In this document: positions 1-8,426 of the stretch, piece after piece
Layout: each line of letters opens with the position of its first letter
How positions within the stretch are numbered: the first letter of the stretch is position 1
Assembly (NCBI GenBank): GCA_024399115.1
Contig: JAKSHZ010000020.1
Span: forward strand, 1 to 32,135
Origin: Bacilli bacterium
GTDB taxonomy: Bacteria; Bacillota_I; Bacilli_A; RFN20; CAG-826
Direction: 5' to 3'
DNA length: 32,135 nucleotides
Notes under the pieces: model-generated
What the model was told of the DNA's origin: nothing
The model's input: only the letters and a program-made list of their open reading frames with translations
The model's database searches: none
Translations under genes and position numbers: made by a program

Positions 1-86
1 GACATGGGGTATTAGGATTTTTATAGACTGTCTACTTTTTGTTGATTAGTCCATCGAACCTGTGAGTTTTTTGTTTATTTTGTTAA

Positions 87-1532
87 TTAGTTATCTTCTC
101 TATTGTATCTAGTTTTCATTGAGTTAGATGCAACAGCCATAACAGCTTCGAGAGTTCTTTCACTTTCTTTTTTAACCATAGCGGCGATCTTTTCGTTTGC
201 TTCTTCTAAGACTTTTTCGCTTGGGTTAGCTAAGTATTTTGCGTCATATTCTTTTAAGATTTCGTATGACTTATTGAAGACTGCTAATTGATACCTTTCA
301 GTCCAGATGACTGCTTTTGCAAAGTGTGCGTCTGTTAGAGCAGCGATCATTCTAGACATCCAATACATTGAGTCAGTGGAAATTGTTTCACCATAATCAC
401 CGATGAACTTAGGCATCTTGCTAACGTTTGTGTAAGTTGGGAAACAACAAGTGAATGCGCCTCCACCAAAGCTTGCCCATTCAACTGCAGGTAAACCTTT
501 TCTTACTTCTTCAATACCACAGACATCTGTGTTAGGAACACCGATCGAACGATATTTTCCGTGCTCTGCTTCTTTTCCATAAGGATTATATTTAGTGCCT
601 TGATAGTAAGAACCTAATACATATTTAATTTCTTGAATTGTGACTTTATGTTCTGGGACAAATGACCATGGGATATCGTCACTAATTGGAGTGAAGTCTG
701 CGTTGCATCCTTCATATTTATAACTCTTAGGTGCGAAATACTTTAATAAGAACCACGCTCTTGGAGTGTTATAAATATGGTCTTGGTCACTATGTGAACC
801 AAATGCAAGTCTAGGATTGAACTTATCACCCATATTTAAGTCGAGATTATTTTCTTTCATGAACTCTCTTAAATCTTTAGAGCACATATGTTCTTTTTGT
901 TCACCAAATGCATCTTCAAAATCGAAATTATCTAATCCGAATTGGTTTGGCATGATGACGACTCTATCATCTGGGACTCTACGAGCGATGTAATGGTGTC
1001 CGCCAATACTTTCAAACCACCAGATTTCATTTTCATCATTGAAAGCTAATCCGTTTCTTTCGTATGTACCATATTTTTCAATGAGTTCAGCAAGACGAAT
1101 TACGCCTTCTCTTGCAGTCTTGATGTAGGGTAAAACTAATGTGACTAAATCTTCTTCACCAATGCCGCCTGCTTTTTCTTTTTTACCTTTGCTTGCTTTT
1201 TCATAAACAACAAGTGGGTCACCGCCATTTACTAATGGGTTAGAAGTAATTGTTTCAGTAGCGTTCATACCAACGTTATATTCGTTAATACCACATGCTG
1301 ACCACAAACCTCTGCCTTTAGGTTCTACGTTTGGGTGAGCGGTATATCTATATGAGAAGTCAGGAAGATCAACTTCTACTTTTGAAAGCACACTTTTATA
1401 CTTTCTTGGCGCTTTATTTCTTTCTACTACGATTGTCTTTTTGACTTCAAATCTACCATCGTCATTTCTTGAGATAATAGTTGAGCCATTATAGCTGGCT
1501 TTCTTACCAACAAGGATTGTTGTACAAGGCAT
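87..1532 (-). CDS. C69 family dipeptidase (PepD-like)
   Basis: Predicted cytoplasmic dipeptidase of peptidase family C69, an N-terminal nucleophile hydrolase that splits dipeptides into amino acids. The protein (481 aa) begins MPCTTILVGKKAS, the family hallmark: Cys3 becomes the N-terminal nucleophile once the first residues are removed. It is followed by GSTIISRNDD and an internal WASFGGGAFTCCFPTYTN stretch typical of the family. Length fits the usual 460-490 aa. There is no signal peptide or membrane segment. The start is supported by an AGGAGGG ribosome binding site about 9 nt upstream on the minus strand. It is divergent from the tRNA-Leu(GAG) unit and ends in TAA. No clear terminator was seen in the 86 bases behind it. 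Together with the M3 peptidase it suggests use of imported peptides. The family call is firm; the exact substrate range is not. Confidence 0.93.
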   Translation of the reverse strand: MPCTTILVGKKASYNGSTIISRNDDGRFEVKKTIVVERNKAPRKYKSVLSKVEVDLPDFSYRYTAHPNVEPKGRGLWSACGINEYNVGMNATETITSNPLVNGGDPLVVYEKASKGKKEKAGGIGEEDLVTLVLPYIKTAREGVIRLAELIEKYGTYERNGLAFNDENEIWWFESIGGHHYIARRVPDDRVVIMPNQFGLDNFDFEDAFGEQKEHMCSKDLREFMKENNLDLNMGDKFNPRLAFGSHSDQDHIYNTPRAWFLLKYFAPKSYKYEGCNADFTPISDDIPWSFVPEHKVTIQEIKYVLGSYYQGTKYNPYGKEAEHGKYRSIGVPNTDVCGIEEVRKGLPAVEWASFGGGAFTCCFPTYTNVSKMPKFIGDYGETISTDSMYWMSRMIAALTDAHFAKAVIWTERYQLAVFNKSYEILKEYDAKYLANPSEKVLEEANEKIAAMVKKESERTLEAVMAVASNSMKTRYNREDN

Positions 1533-1603
1533 AATTTACCCTCCTACTTAATAATTTTTATTAATAATATAATATAATTTGTGAAAAATATATCTTTTCG
1601 TTC

Positions 1604-1632
1604 TTGTTTTATAACGCGCTTTATCATAGAAT
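1604..1632 (+). promoter_or_regulatory. Promoter of tRNA-Leu(GAG)
   Basis: A TTGTTT -35 (1604-1609), 17 nt spacer and TAGAAT -10 (1627-1632) place transcription start near 1639-1640, just before the tRNA at 1648. It is a prediction by consensus match. Confidence 0.6.
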
Positions 1633-1647
1633 AATCAAGCACAAGAT

Positions 1648-1732
1648 GCGCGAATGGCGGAATTGGTAGACGCGTACGTTTGAGGGGCGTATAGGTATTC
1701 CTGTGTGAGTTCAAGTCTCATTTCGCGCACCA
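1648..1732 (+). tRNA. tRNA-Leu(GAG)
   Basis: Acceptor arms GCGCGAA (1648-1654) and TTCGCGC (1722-1728) pair perfectly, followed by ACCA, so CCA is encoded. The anticodon loop TTGAGGG gives GAG, reading CTC/CTT leucine codons. A long variable arm is present, as expected for a class II tRNA. The anticodon stem has one T-G wobble. It is a single-gene transcription unit with its own promoter and terminator. Confidence 0.96.
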
Positions 1733-1744
1733 AAATTACATATT

Positions 1745-1772
1745 AATCGCCAAGTAAGGCGATTTTTATTTT
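1745..1772 (+). terminator. Intrinsic terminator after tRNA-Leu(GAG)
   Basis: Stem AATCGCC/GGCGATT (1745-1751 and 1758-1764) with an AAGTAA loop is followed by TTTATTTTAT. It ends only a few bases before the next start codon. Confidence 0.85.
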
Positions 1773-1776
1773 ATAT

Positions 1777-2316
1777 ATGAAAGACATTTTAATTGGTGAA
1801 AACATTATCCTTAGAAAAGCAAAAGAATCAGATTATAAATCAATGCTCGAAAACGTTTGGAGCGATGAAGAAATTTATAAATGGATGCTTTTTAAACCCA
1901 CTCTTACTGAATCAGACGCAATTGCAAGAACTAAAAGAAGCATAGAATTTCAGAAAGATCACTATGCCTATTTTATTGCGTTAAAAGCAACCGATGAAGC
2001 AATAGGACTATGCGCAATAAACGAATACGAACCATCAAAATTTGAAGAATGTGGTATTTGTATTGGGACTAAATATCAAGGCCAAGGCTATGGTAAAGAA
2101 GTAGTTACATTATTATTAGGCCTTGTGTATAACGAGTTAAATGGAAAATTTTTTAAATACGGATACTTTATAGAAAATAAAAAGTCTCAAAAATTAGCTG
2201 CTTACTTTGGTTTTGAATTCCTAAACAGAGAAGAAATAATACGTCCCTGGGATGGAACAAAAAAGATTGTTGAACAATGCATTTTATCAAAAGAAAAATA
2301 CCAAAATAAAAAGTAG
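1777..2316 (+). CDS. GNAT family N-acetyltransferase (RimJ/RimL-like)
   Basis: A 179 aa single-domain GNAT acetyltransferase that should transfer an acetyl group from acetyl-CoA to an amine. The N-terminus (IILRKAKESDY, residues 10-20) is the beta-1/alpha-1 element of the RimJ/RimL type. The acetyl-CoA pyrophosphate-binding loop QGQGYG sits at residues 101-106, before a helix. Asn-containing C-terminal motif ENKKSQKLAAYFGFE supports the family. The substrate cannot be told: ribosomal protein ends, a small amine or a drug are all possible. The ATG lies only a few bases after the tRNA terminator T-tract and has no recognisable ribosome binding site, so its transcript may be leaderless or arise by terminator read-through. 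The stop codon TAG lies inside the stem of the next terminator. Confidence 0.88.
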   Translation: MKDILIGENIILRKAKESDYKSMLENVWSDEEIYKWMLFKPTLTESDAIARTKRSIEFQKDHYAYFIALKATDEAIGLCAINEYEPSKFEECGICIGTKYQGQGYGKEVVTLLLGLVYNELNGKFFKYGYFIENKKSQKLAAYFGFEFLNREEIIRPWDGTKKIVEQCILSKEKYQNKK

Positions 2317-2329
2317 GCTAATGCCTACT
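2303..2329 (-). terminator. Terminator of the gpmI-M3 peptidase operon
   Basis: Stem AGTAGGC/GCCTACT (2312-2318 and 2323-2329) with a 4-base loop. On the minus strand it is followed by TTTTTATTTT, a strong signal; on the plus strand only GTTTAATT follows, so it works best for the minus-strand operon. The convergent acetyltransferase stop codon (2314-2316) is inside the stem. Confidence 0.8.
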
Positions 2330-2335
2330 GTTTAA

Positions 2336-4042
2336 TTAGAATTTTGAAGTATCGAATGTTTTAAGAACTTTTTCAAGAGGCTTAATTGCCTTTTTAACAG
2401 TTCCATCGACGAATGGATTTCTAATATGATTCTTCTCTAAGAGAGTTAAGAATGGATACTTACCACCACACTTACAAAGTTTTACATATTTCTTCCAAGC
2501 TTTATCGTGATTCTTTAAGTTTTCATTAGCGAATTGGAATGCACAAACTTGAGCTAATGTGTAATCGATGTAATAGAATGGACTGCCGAAGACATGAGCT
2601 TGTCTTAACCAGTATGTACCTTTTGCTAAAGTTGGAGTGAAATCGTATTTCTTATGTGGAGTGTATCTAGACTCGATTTCATGGAATTTAGCACATCTTT
2701 CATCATGTGTTGCGTTTGGATTTTCATATACCCAGTGTTGGAATTCATCAATTGTGATTCCGTAAGGTAAGAATTCAATAGCGTCACATAAATGCGAATA
2801 TTTGTATTTTTCTGCATCTTTGCCGAAGAAACCTTCCATGTATGGCCATGCGAAGAATTCCATAGACATTGAGTGGATTTCACAAGATTCAAGAGTTGGG
2901 TTGATGTATTCTGGAACCTTGATATCTCTACTTAAATAATATTGGAATGCGTGACCGCCTTCGTGTGTTAAGACGTTAACATCACCACTTGTTCCATTAA
3001 AGTTAGAGAAGATGAATGGAGCTTTGTAATCTTGGAAAGATGTACAATAGCCACCAGTTGTTTTACCTTTTCTAGCAGTTAAGTCGAGTAATTCGTGATC
3101 CATCATGAATTGGAAGAATTCTTTACTTTCTTGACCAAGAGCTGAATACATTTCGAATGCTTTTCCGACTAAATATTTTTCTTCTCCTGCTGGAGTTGGG
3201 TTACCTGATTTGAACATTAAGTTGTAATCATAGTATTGTGGGTTTTTGATGCCTAAGTTCTTCATTTGTACTTTGTACAATTTGTTACAAACTGGAACTA
3301 CATCTCTTGCGATTTGAGCACGGTATCCTGCGACCATCTTTGCGTTATAGTCTGTTCTACCTAAACGTAAGTATCCTAATTCTGTGAAGTTTTCATAGCC
3401 AAGTTTCTTAGCCATACTATCACGTAAGTGGACTAACTTATCGTAGATTGAACCAATTGCTTCTTCGTGTTCACCTAACCATGTATCCATAGCAATTGCT
3501 GCTGCTTTTCTAACAGATTGATCTTTATCTTGCATGTATTTGCCTAATTGAGAGAGGTTTAATACTTTGCCGTCAAAATCAATTTGAGCACCACCAAGGA
3601 TTTCTTCATATTCACTTGTGAGCTTATTTTCTTCGATTAATTCAGGGATGATTTTTTCATCAAATGCTTTTAATGAAGCATCATACATTTGTAATAAATA
3701 TGCACCGAATTTCTTTTCGAGTTCTGGTCTAAAAGAAGAAGATGTGATGAACTTAGCAATTTTATTGCTGTAGTTAGAAAGTAAAGGAGAAATTTCGTTT
3801 ACTTTGTCTTGTGCTTTTTTGTATTTCTTATTTGATGTTTCACATGAATATAAAACATAAATAATTGAGCATTGTGTGTTGAGTGTGTTGCTGTACTTAT
3901 TCCATTTTTTGATTCCAGCGATGCAAGCTTTTGCGTCTTTGCTTTCAACGATGTCCTTAACTAATTTTTCACACTTTGCAGTGATGACTTTTTCGTTAGG
4001 AACTTTAAATGGATATTCGCTAAATTTTAAATCTTTTGCCAT
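2336..4042 (-). CDS. M3 family oligoendopeptidase
   Basis: A 568 aa cytoplasmic zinc metallopeptidase of family M3 (PepF/thimet oligopeptidase type), which cleaves short peptides internally. The zinc-binding motif HEGGH is at residues 360-364 (2951-2965), inside the conserved VLTHEGGHAFQYYLS context. The downstream glutamate of the third zinc ligand is probably in the LESCEIHSMSMEF stretch about 25 residues on. Length and the N-terminal start KFSEYPFKVPN match the group annotated as M3 family oligoendopeptidase. There is no signal peptide. The ribosome binding site TAGGAGAA overlaps the gpmI stop codon, with 8 nt between the genes, so the two are an operon and probably translationally linked. 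It ends in TAA just before a strong terminator. Confidence 0.94.
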   Translation of the reverse strand: MAKDLKFSEYPFKVPNEKVITAKCEKLVKDIVESKDAKACIAGIKKWNKYSNTLNTQCSIIYVLYSCETSNKKYKKAQDKVNEISPLLSNYSNKIAKFITSSSFRPELEKKFGAYLLQMYDASLKAFDEKIIPELIEENKLTSEYEEILGGAQIDFDGKVLNLSQLGKYMQDKDQSVRKAAAIAMDTWLGEHEEAIGSIYDKLVHLRDSMAKKLGYENFTELGYLRLGRTDYNAKMVAGYRAQIARDVVPVCNKLYKVQMKNLGIKNPQYYDYNLMFKSGNPTPAGEEKYLVGKAFEMYSALGQESKEFFQFMMDHELLDLTARKGKTTGGYCTSFQDYKAPFIFSNFNGTSGDVNVLTHEGGHAFQYYLSRDIKVPEYINPTLESCEIHSMSMEFFAWPYMEGFFGKDAEKYKYSHLCDAIEFLPYGITIDEFQHWVYENPNATHDERCAKFHEIESRYTPHKKYDFTPTLAKGTYWLRQAHVFGSPFYYIDYTLAQVCAFQFANENLKNHDKAWKKYVKLCKCGGKYPFLTLLEKNHIRNPFVDGTVKKAIKPLEKVLKTFDTSKF

Positions 4043-4050
4043 TTCTTCTC

Positions 4051-5658
4051 CTATTTACGAACGATTAATGATTCTTCGTTCATTTCCTTTGGTTTTTCTT
4101 TTCCTAATAAATCAATGATAGTTGGAGCGATATTTGCTAATTTGCCGCCTTCTTTCATTAATTCGATATCTGTTCTGTTAATACAGAATGGTACTAAGTT
4201 AGTTGTGTGAGCAGTCATTGGTCTACCGTTGTCATCTAAGATTTCTTCAGCGTTACCATGGTCTGCTGTGATTAATAATGTTGCACCATTCTTGTCTGCC
4301 CAATCACAAATTGTGCCGACACATGCGTCAACAGTTTCGACAGCTTTGACGCATGCTTCTTTAATTGCTGTGTGGCCAACCATGTCACAGTTAGCAAAGT
4401 TAAGAATAACGACGTCTAAGTAGTCTTTTTCTAATTCTTTCATGAGAGCTTCAAGAACTAATGGAGCACTCATTTCTGGTTGCATATCATATGTTGCAAC
4501 TTTTGGTGAATTAATAAGAACTCTTGTGCAGCCTTTTAATTCTGGTCTTTCGACACCATCGAAGTTCATTGTTGCATCGAAGAAGAAAGTTACGTGAGCG
4601 TATTTTTCTGTTTCAGCAATTCTTAATTGTGTATAACCGTTATCAGCAAGCCATACACCTAAGATGTTATCCATTTTTGGTAATGCGAATGCGATATCAC
4701 CTTTAACTGAATCAGCATATTTCATTGTACAAACATATTTAATTCCGCTTAATGCATGAGCTGGATCATATGATTTCCACATATCAGTTCCGTCTGCTTT
4801 TTTAGCTGAAGTTTTATAGAAATGTGGGTTAGTAAATAATGTTGAAATTTGGATAGCTCTATCTGGTCTATAGTTCATGAAAATGATTGCGTCATTATCA
4901 GAAATTCTACCATCGCAGTTTGCGTTGAAGTGTGGGATTAAGAATTCATCACTTGCTTCTTTGCCAATTGTTGGTAAGTATGCATATTGATCTTTGAAGA
5001 ATTCTTTATAGTCAGTGAATGAAGGACCATCGTGATCAACCATGCAGCGGTAAGCGACATCAACACGATCCATGTTTTTATCTCTATCCATTGCCCAGTA
5101 ACGTCCACCGATGTCAGCGATATGACCGAATTGTAATTCGTCCATTTTTGCTTGAATCTTATCAACATAAGTTACACCAGCTTGAGGATCGACGTCTCTA
5201 CCATCCATGAAACAGTGAACAAAAACATCTTTTAAACCTTGTGCCTTAGCCATTTCGATCATAGCTAAGATGTGGTTGATATGTGAGTGAACACCACCAT
5301 CACTTGTTAAACCGAAGATATGTAACTTACTATTGTTCTCTTTAACATAGTTAATAGCATCGATATACTTTTCGTTAATGAAGAATGAGCGTTCTTTGAT
5401 TGCTTTGTTGATGAGAGTTAAAGATTGATAAACAATTCTTCCTGCTCCGATATTCATATGGCCAACTTCTGAGTTACCCATTTGACCATCAGGTAAACCT
5501 ACATATTCTCCTGATGCGTTGATTGTTGTATATGCGTATTTAGAGAAAATACGATCTAAGTTTGGCTTTTTTGCTTCTTTAATTGCGTTGCCAACAGGAT
5601 GGAAATCTTTAATTCCGTAACCATCCATAATGCATAATATAATTGGTTTTTTGTTCAT
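4051..5658 (-). CDS. gpmI: 2,3-bisphosphoglycerate-independent phosphoglycerate mutase
   Basis: Interconverts 3- and 2-phosphoglycerate in glycolysis, as a manganese enzyme of the alkaline phosphatase superfamily. The start PIILCIMDGYG carries the first metal Asp. The catalytic serine is Ser63 in GQMGNSEVGHMNIG. HCFMDGRDVDP and the C-terminal TADHGNAEE and TAHTTN metal sites are all present, so it should be active. At 535 aa it is longer than the usual 505-515. Extra sequence appears around residues 285-303 (KKADGTDMWKSYDPAHALS). A GGAGATT ribosome binding site precedes the ATG. It is the first gene of an operon with the M3 peptidase. The TAG stop forms part of that gene's ribosome binding site. 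Confidence 0.97.
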   Translation of the reverse strand: MNKKPIILCIMDGYGIKDFHPVGNAIKEAKKPNLDRIFSKYAYTTINASGEYVGLPDGQMGNSEVGHMNIGAGRIVYQSLTLINKAIKERSFFINEKYIDAINYVKENNSKLHIFGLTSDGGVHSHINHILAMIEMAKAQGLKDVFVHCFMDGRDVDPQAGVTYVDKIQAKMDELQFGHIADIGGRYWAMDRDKNMDRVDVAYRCMVDHDGPSFTDYKEFFKDQYAYLPTIGKEASDEFLIPHFNANCDGRISDNDAIIFMNYRPDRAIQISTLFTNPHFYKTSAKKADGTDMWKSYDPAHALSGIKYVCTMKYADSVKGDIAFALPKMDNILGVWLADNGYTQLRIAETEKYAHVTFFFDATMNFDGVERPELKGCTRVLINSPKVATYDMQPEMSAPLVLEALMKELEKDYLDVVILNFANCDMVGHTAIKEACVKAVETVDACVGTICDWADKNGATLLITADHGNAEEILDDNGRPMTAHTTNLVPFCINRTDIELMKEGGKLANIAPTIIDLLGKEKPKEMNEESLIVRK

Positions 5659-5719
5659 ATTTTTTAATCTCCGATTGTTATTTTAGATAATTCAAAATAC
5701 ATCTACAAGCAAAACTGAC

Positions 5720-5725
5720 TATAAT
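5720..5725 (+). promoter_or_regulatory. Possible -10 element for the HAD gene
   Basis: A perfect TATAAT lies 75 bases ahead of the HAD start in the 141-base divergent spacer with gpmI. No good -35 sits at the right distance, so this is a weak call. No convincing gpmI promoter was picked out on the other strand. Confidence 0.35.
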
Positions 5726-5799
5726 TTTATAAATTATCCTACGTAAAAAAATTGCAAATATTATCTTTAAGTGATAATATTCAAAATGAGGTCAGTAAA

Positions 5800-6645
5800 A
5801 TGAGTAAACCAATATTAGCAATTATGTATGATTTTGATAAAACATTATCTACTACAGATATGCAAAATTATACTTTCATTCCAAACCTTGGTTTAACACC
5901 TGAAACATTCTGGGGTGCTACTGGAAAATTCTCTGCAAAGACTAAAGTCGAGAGAATTCTTTCCTATATGTATGTCATGCTTGAAGCCGCTAGAGAAAAA
6001 GGCATTAAAGTTACAAGAAAATATCTCCAAGATTGTGGTAAAGATATCGAATTTTATCCTGGTGTAGAATCATGGTTCGAAAGAATTAACAAATTCGGAG
6101 AAGAACACGGTGTTGAAGTTCAGCATTTCTTAGTTTCTTCTGGTACAAAAGAAATCGTCGAAGGTTGTAAGATTTATCACTTCTTCAATAACGCTTGGGG
6201 ATGTGAATACTACTACAACGATGAAGGCGAACCTGTTTGGCCAAAAATCGCAATCAACTACACACAAAAAACTCAATTCTTCTTTAGAATTACTAAGGGC
6301 GTTGATGATATTACAGATGACGCTAGCGTCAACGAGAAGACACCAACTCACAAAATCCCTTATGAAAACGTCATTTACTGCGGTGACGGAATGACTGATA
6401 TCGCTTGTATGACTTTAGTTAAGAAAAATGGCGGTACTTCTATTGCTATCTATCCTGAAGAATCAAAGAAAGCGCAAGTCGAAAAAATTTACACAGATCA
6501 TCGTGTTAATTTAATTGCACTTGCTGATTATTCTGAAGACAGCGTTATCGATAGAGCTGTTAAAATCTGTATTGAAAAAGTTGCTGCAGGTACAAAATTA
6601 ATCGATTTAGAGAACGAAATCGCATCAAATATTAGGCAGAAATAA
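5800..6645 (+). CDS. HAD family phosphatase (phosphoserine-phosphatase-like)
   Basis: A 281 aa haloacid dehalogenase superfamily hydrolase. Motif I is YDFDKT (Asp11 nucleophile, Asp13 acid/base, Thr15), motif II is VSSGT and motif IV is CGDGMTD. The large helical cap between motifs I and II resembles phosphoserine-phosphatase-type enzymes, but the substrate is unknown. An in-frame TTG at 5752 would add 16 residues. The ATG at 5800 is preferred because GAGGT lies 7-12 bases upstream and the next residues SKPILAIMYDFDKT start the fold directly. There are no membrane segments. The stop TAA sits in the loop of its own terminator. Confidence 0.88.
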   Translation: MSKPILAIMYDFDKTLSTTDMQNYTFIPNLGLTPETFWGATGKFSAKTKVERILSYMYVMLEAAREKGIKVTRKYLQDCGKDIEFYPGVESWFERINKFGEEHGVEVQHFLVSSGTKEIVEGCKIYHFFNNAWGCEYYYNDEGEPVWPKIAINYTQKTQFFFRITKGVDDITDDASVNEKTPTHKIPYENVIYCGDGMTDIACMTLVKKNGGTSIAIYPEESKKAQVEKIYTDHRVNLIALADYSEDSVIDRAVKICIEKVAAGTKLIDLENEIASNIRQK

Positions 6646-6666
6646 CTCTGCCTTTTTTATTTTATT
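6634..6666 (+). terminator. Intrinsic terminator of the HAD gene
   Basis: Stem AGGCAGA/TCTGCCT (6634-6640 and 6647-6653), 6-base loop, then TTTTTATTTTATTT. The HAD stop codon TAA (6643-6645) is inside the loop. Confidence 0.88.
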
Positions 6667-6676
6667 TAATAGGTAA

Positions 6677-6682
6677 TATAAT
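6677..6682 (+). promoter_or_regulatory. -10 element placing a leaderless start at the S1-domain gene
   Basis: A perfect TATAAT ends 6 bases before the ATG at 6689, so transcription would start at or next to the start codon. The only purine-rich stretch (AGG at 6671-6673) is too far upstream to act as a ribosome binding site. The -35 is poor (TTTTTA) and falls in the preceding terminator T-tract. Confidence 0.5.
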
Positions 6683-6688
6683 AAGATT

Positions 6689-7060
6689 ATGGAATACAAA
6701 ATTGGCGAGCTTGTAATTGGAACTGTAAAGAACGTAAAACCATACGCTCTCTTTTTAGAGTTCGAAAATAAAATTAACGGCTTACTCCATATTTCTGAAA
6801 TTTCAGATTCTTTTATTAGAGATATTGAAAAGTTTGGTTCTGTTGGCGATGAAATTAAAGTTAAAATCATCGATATCGACACAACAAATGGCTTCTTAAG
6901 AGTTTCTCTTAAACAAGTACCTCAAGAAGAAGCTTTCTCAACTCACCATGATAAGAAAGTTGTTCCAGTAGCTACTGAAGAAGAATTTGCACAATTAATA
7001 GAAAAAATGCCAATTTGGATTGAAGAAACATTAAAGAAAATCGGAGACGATAATGATTAA
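6689..7060 (+). CDS. S1 domain RNA-binding protein (YugI/GSP13/CvfD-like)
   Basis: A 123 aa protein with a single S1 RNA-binding domain at about residues 4-75 (IGELVIGTVKNVKPYALFLEF, then GLLHISEIS and VKIIDIDTTNGFLRVSLK), followed by a short acidic tail. Proteins of this size and layout, such as B. subtilis YugI (general stress protein 13) and streptococcal CvfD, bind RNA or ribosomes and affect translation. In B. subtilis yugI also lies near pgi, as here. The last 8 bases overlap the pgi start, so the two genes are an operon. No ribosome binding site is visible, and a TATAAT six bases upstream suggests a leaderless mRNA. Confidence 0.87.
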   Translation: MEYKIGELVIGTVKNVKPYALFLEFENKINGLLHISEISDSFIRDIEKFGSVGDEIKVKIIDIDTTNGFLRVSLKQVPQEEAFSTHHDKKVVPVATEEEFAQLIEKMPIWIEETLKKIGDDND

Positions 7061-8333
7061 ACTAGCACTTAACAAAACCGTTACTGAATCTGACATTTTG
7101 TCATACCAAGAAAAAGTCTCAAAAATCAATAAAATGATTGATGAGAAAACAGGAGCTGGCAACGATTATTTAGGTTGGGCTGATTGGCCTGTTAACTATG
7201 ACAAAGAAGAATTAGAAAGAATTATTTCTGATGCTAAATATGTTAGAGATAATTTTGATATTTTAGTTGTCTGCGGAATTGGCGGATCTTACTTAGGCGC
7301 TAAAGCTGCAATCGACTCATTAAAAGGTCTCAAGTCTGATGACAAAATTGAAATCATTTTCATGGGACAAACTTTCTCTCCAAACTATGTTTCTCAAGTA
7401 ATTAATTATTTAAAAGGTAAAAAATTCGCAATCAATGTTATTTCTAAGTCAGGCACAACGACTGAAACTAGTATTTCGTTTAGATTGCTTAAGCAATTAT
7501 TAGAATCTCAAGTTGGAAAAGAAGGCGCTAAAAAAGCAATTTTTGCAACAACTGATAAAGAAAAAGGCGCTCTTAAGACGCTTTCTAATAATGAAGGCTA
7601 TGCTACATATGTTCTTCCAGGAGATATCGGTGGAAGATATAGCGTCTTCACTGCTGTAGGAACATTCCCACTCGCAGTTGCTGGAGTTGATGTAAAAGCA
7701 TTAATTTCAGGTGCAGCAAAAGCTCGTGAAGATTTTGATAACGATGACATTAAAAACAATATTTGTTATAGATACGCAGTAAGTAGAGACATCTTATATC
7801 GCAACAATTTCCCAGTTGAAATGTTCGTTACATATGAACCACAAATGACTCAGATCTCTGAATGGTTAAAGCAATTATTTGGTGAGTCTGAAGGTAAAGA
7901 AAAGAAAGGTTTATTCCCAGCTAGCGCAACTTTCTCAACAGATTTACATAGCTTAGGACAATTTATACAAGATGGTTCTCCAATTTTATTTGAAACAATT
8001 CTTAATGTTGTTAATCCAAGTTCAGACATCGATATTCCTGAAACAGAAGACGATCTTGATGGATTAAATTACTTAAAAGGCAAGAATCTTTCTTATGTTA
8101 ACCAAAAAGCATTTGAAGGAACTTTAAAGGCTCACGAAGAAGAAGGCAAGGTTCCTTGTAATGTAATTACAATTAATAAGTTAGATGCTGAAACTTTAGG
8201 TTATATTTTCTATTTCTTTATGAGAGCGTGTGCAATGAGCGCATACTTACTCGAAATAAATCCTTTTAATCAGCCTGGTGTGGAAATTTATAAGAAAAAT
8301 ATGTTCCACTTATTAGGTAAAAAAGGGTATTAA
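7053..8333 (+). CDS. pgi: Glucose-6-phosphate isomerase
   Basis: Interconverts glucose-6-phosphate and fructose-6-phosphate in glycolysis. The 426 aa protein carries GIGGSYLGAKA (residues 75-85), the sugar-phosphate-binding ISKSGTTTE (131-139), and GDIGGRYSVFTAVG. The C-terminal part contains NPFNQPGVE with the conserved QPGVE. Length is near the 430-450 aa of Firmicutes enzymes. The ATG at 7053 overlaps the end of the S1-domain gene by 8 bases. Its likely ribosome binding site (GGAGACG) therefore lies within that gene, which suggests coupled translation. It ends in TAA. Confidence 0.97.
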   Translation: MIKLALNKTVTESDILSYQEKVSKINKMIDEKTGAGNDYLGWADWPVNYDKEELERIISDAKYVRDNFDILVVCGIGGSYLGAKAAIDSLKGLKSDDKIEIIFMGQTFSPNYVSQVINYLKGKKFAINVISKSGTTTETSISFRLLKQLLESQVGKEGAKKAIFATTDKEKGALKTLSNNEGYATYVLPGDIGGRYSVFTAVGTFPLAVAGVDVKALISGAAKAREDFDNDDIKNNICYRYAVSRDILYRNNFPVEMFVTYEPQMTQISEWLKQLFGESEGKEKKGLFPASATFSTDLHSLGQFIQDGSPILFETILNVVNPSSDIDIPETEDDLDGLNYLKGKNLSYVNQKAFEGTLKAHEEEGKVPCNVITINKLDAETLGYIFYFFMRACAMSAYLLEINPFNQPGVEIYKKNMFHLLGKKGY

Positions 8334-8352
8334 ACTTAGTTTAAAATAATAT

Positions 8353-8372
8353 AAAAAATCGTTGGTTTTTTT
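8353..8372 (+). terminator. Weak AT-rich terminator after pgi
   Basis: AAAAAATC (8353-8360) can pair with GGTTTTTT (8364-8371) around a 3-base loop, with one G-T pair. The T run forms the second arm of the hairpin rather than a separate tail, so the signal is weak. Confidence 0.4.
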
Positions 8373-8374
8373 CA

Positions 8375-8404
8375 TTGACTTGTTTATATATCAAGTGATA
8401 TATT
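8375..8404 (+). promoter_or_regulatory. Promoter of the five-tRNA operon with overlapping dyad
   Basis: TTGACT -35 (8375-8380), 18 nt spacer and TATATT -10 (8399-8404) preceded by TGA, an extended -10. Transcription should start near 8411, ahead of tRNA-Val at 8427. A perfect inverted repeat ATATATCA-AG-TGATATAT (8386-8403) covers the spacer and -10. It may be an operator or simply AT-rich symmetry. Confidence 0.7.
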
Positions 8405-8426
8405 ATTTAAGCGCATATTCGGAAGC

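Noticed and set aside
1..86. Terminator behind the C69 peptidase gene
   Set aside because: Only a short TAGAC-A-GTCTA symmetry is present, with no proper loop or T-tract on the minus strand.
5752..5799. TTG start for the HAD gene
   Set aside because: No ribosome binding site; the ATG at 5800 has GAGGT and fits the family N-terminus.
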